Part shown: piece after piece, positions 5,313 through 5,509 of the stretch | How the letters are laid out: every line of letters begins with the position of its first letter | Numbering within the stretch: the first letter of the stretch is position 1 | DNA from: Ahrensia sp. | GTDB lineage: Bacteria; Pseudomonadota; Alphaproteobacteria; Rhizobiales; Rhizobiaceae | NCBI GenBank assembly: GCA_003233475.1 | Contig: QILU01000009.1 | Coordinates: 1 to 5,509 of the forward strand | Length of the DNA: 5,509 nt | Direction: 5' to 3' | Translations under genes and position numbers: made by a program | Notes under the pieces: generated by a model | Databases searched by the model: none | Seen by the model: only the letters and a program-made list of their open reading frames with translations | Told to the model about the DNA's origin: nothing

Positions 5313-5509
5313 ATGAGCGTTCTGAAACCAAAAATTCCCTTACGGGGAAGTGAAGCTGAACGGAACGCTTTGGCGTGGGAAGAGATCATCACGGACCTTG
5401 CCGAGGTTCAGGAGAAGGCAGCCATGGGTGGGCCGGAAAAATCCCGCGAACGACATCTGGCGCGAGGAAAATTATTGCCCCGTGAGCGGGTGATGCGGTT
5501 AATCGATCC
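5313..5509 (+). CDS. mccB: Acyl-CoA carboxylase carboxyltransferase subunit, probably methylcrotonyl-CoA carboxylase beta (3' truncated by window edge)
   Basis: Only the first 65 residues of what should be a protein of about 535 aa are present. They begin MSVLKPKIPLRGSEAERN and contain 'GGPEKSRERHLARGKLLPRE', then RVMRLID. The 'ERH.ARGKLLPRERV..L.D' signature is that of carboxyltransferase (PF01039) subunits of methylcrotonyl-CoA and related geranyl-CoA carboxylases; propionyl-CoA carboxylase beta chains usually read 'KGKLTARERI'. The enzyme would carboxylate 3-methylcrotonyl-CoA in leucine/isovalerate breakdown, together with a biotin-carrying alpha subunit expected further right. The catalytic regions lie outside the window, so the choice between MCC and geranyl-CoA carboxylase is an inference. 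The ATG follows the rhodanese TGA by one base and lacks a strong Shine-Dalgarno, consistent with translational coupling. Confidence 0.8.
   Translation, partial: MSVLKPKIPLRGSEAERNALAWEEIITDLAEVQEKAAMGGPEKSRERHLARGKLLPRERVMRLID

Noticed and set aside
4940..5392. 150-codon minus-strand open frame across the rhodanese and carboxylase starts.
   Set aside because: It is a shadow of two well-supported genes, and its peptide is rich in Arg/His/Pro without any motif.

Overview
The window looks like ordinary chromosome of an alphaproteobacterium with moderate GC. This assignment is inferred from protein character: a DUF1624/HGSNAT-type membrane protein with a cysteine-rich tail, a rhodanese joined to a methylcrotonyl-CoA carboxylase gene, and a short secreted SH3-like protein. 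It does not come from any rRNA or database match. There are no tRNA or rRNA genes, CRISPR arrays, insertion sequences or obvious phage genes.

Layout from left to right: (1) the C-terminal part of a membrane acyltransferase of the acyltransferase-3 family (+), which enters from the left edge; (2) a 164-bp gap with a perfect 16-bp palindrome and a strong Shine-Dalgarno; (3) a small exported SH3b-like protein (+), followed by a clear hairpin terminator; (4) a two-gene leftward operon, made of an EamA/DMT-family transporter followed after 15 nt by the DUF1624 membrane protein, which converges on the SH3 gene; (5) a 101-bp divergent intergenic region; (6) an MscS-family mechanosensitive channel (+); (7) a 217-bp gap holding a possible promoter and a doubtful 46-codon reading frame; (8) a 55-residue single-pass membrane protein (+); (9) a rhodanese-domain protein (+) starting at GTG; (10) the first 65 codons of a carboxyltransferase subunit, most likely methylcrotonyl-CoA carboxylase beta (+), cut by the right edge.

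Functionally there are three themes. The left and middle parts are envelope functions: acyl transfer to glycans, an SH3b protein outside the cytoplasm, small-molecule export and osmotic safety release. The right edge is the start of a leucine/isovalerate catabolic operon, with the rhodanese and carboxylase genes separated by one base and probably translationally coupled. The small membrane protein sits just upstream of that operon, and its role cannot be read from the sequence.

I found no convincing new system. The best items for a second look are the unrecognised 55-aa membrane protein, the rhodanese coupled to the carboxylase, the cysteine-rich tail of the DUF1624 protein, and two well-formed inverted repeats (474-489 and 3609-3631).
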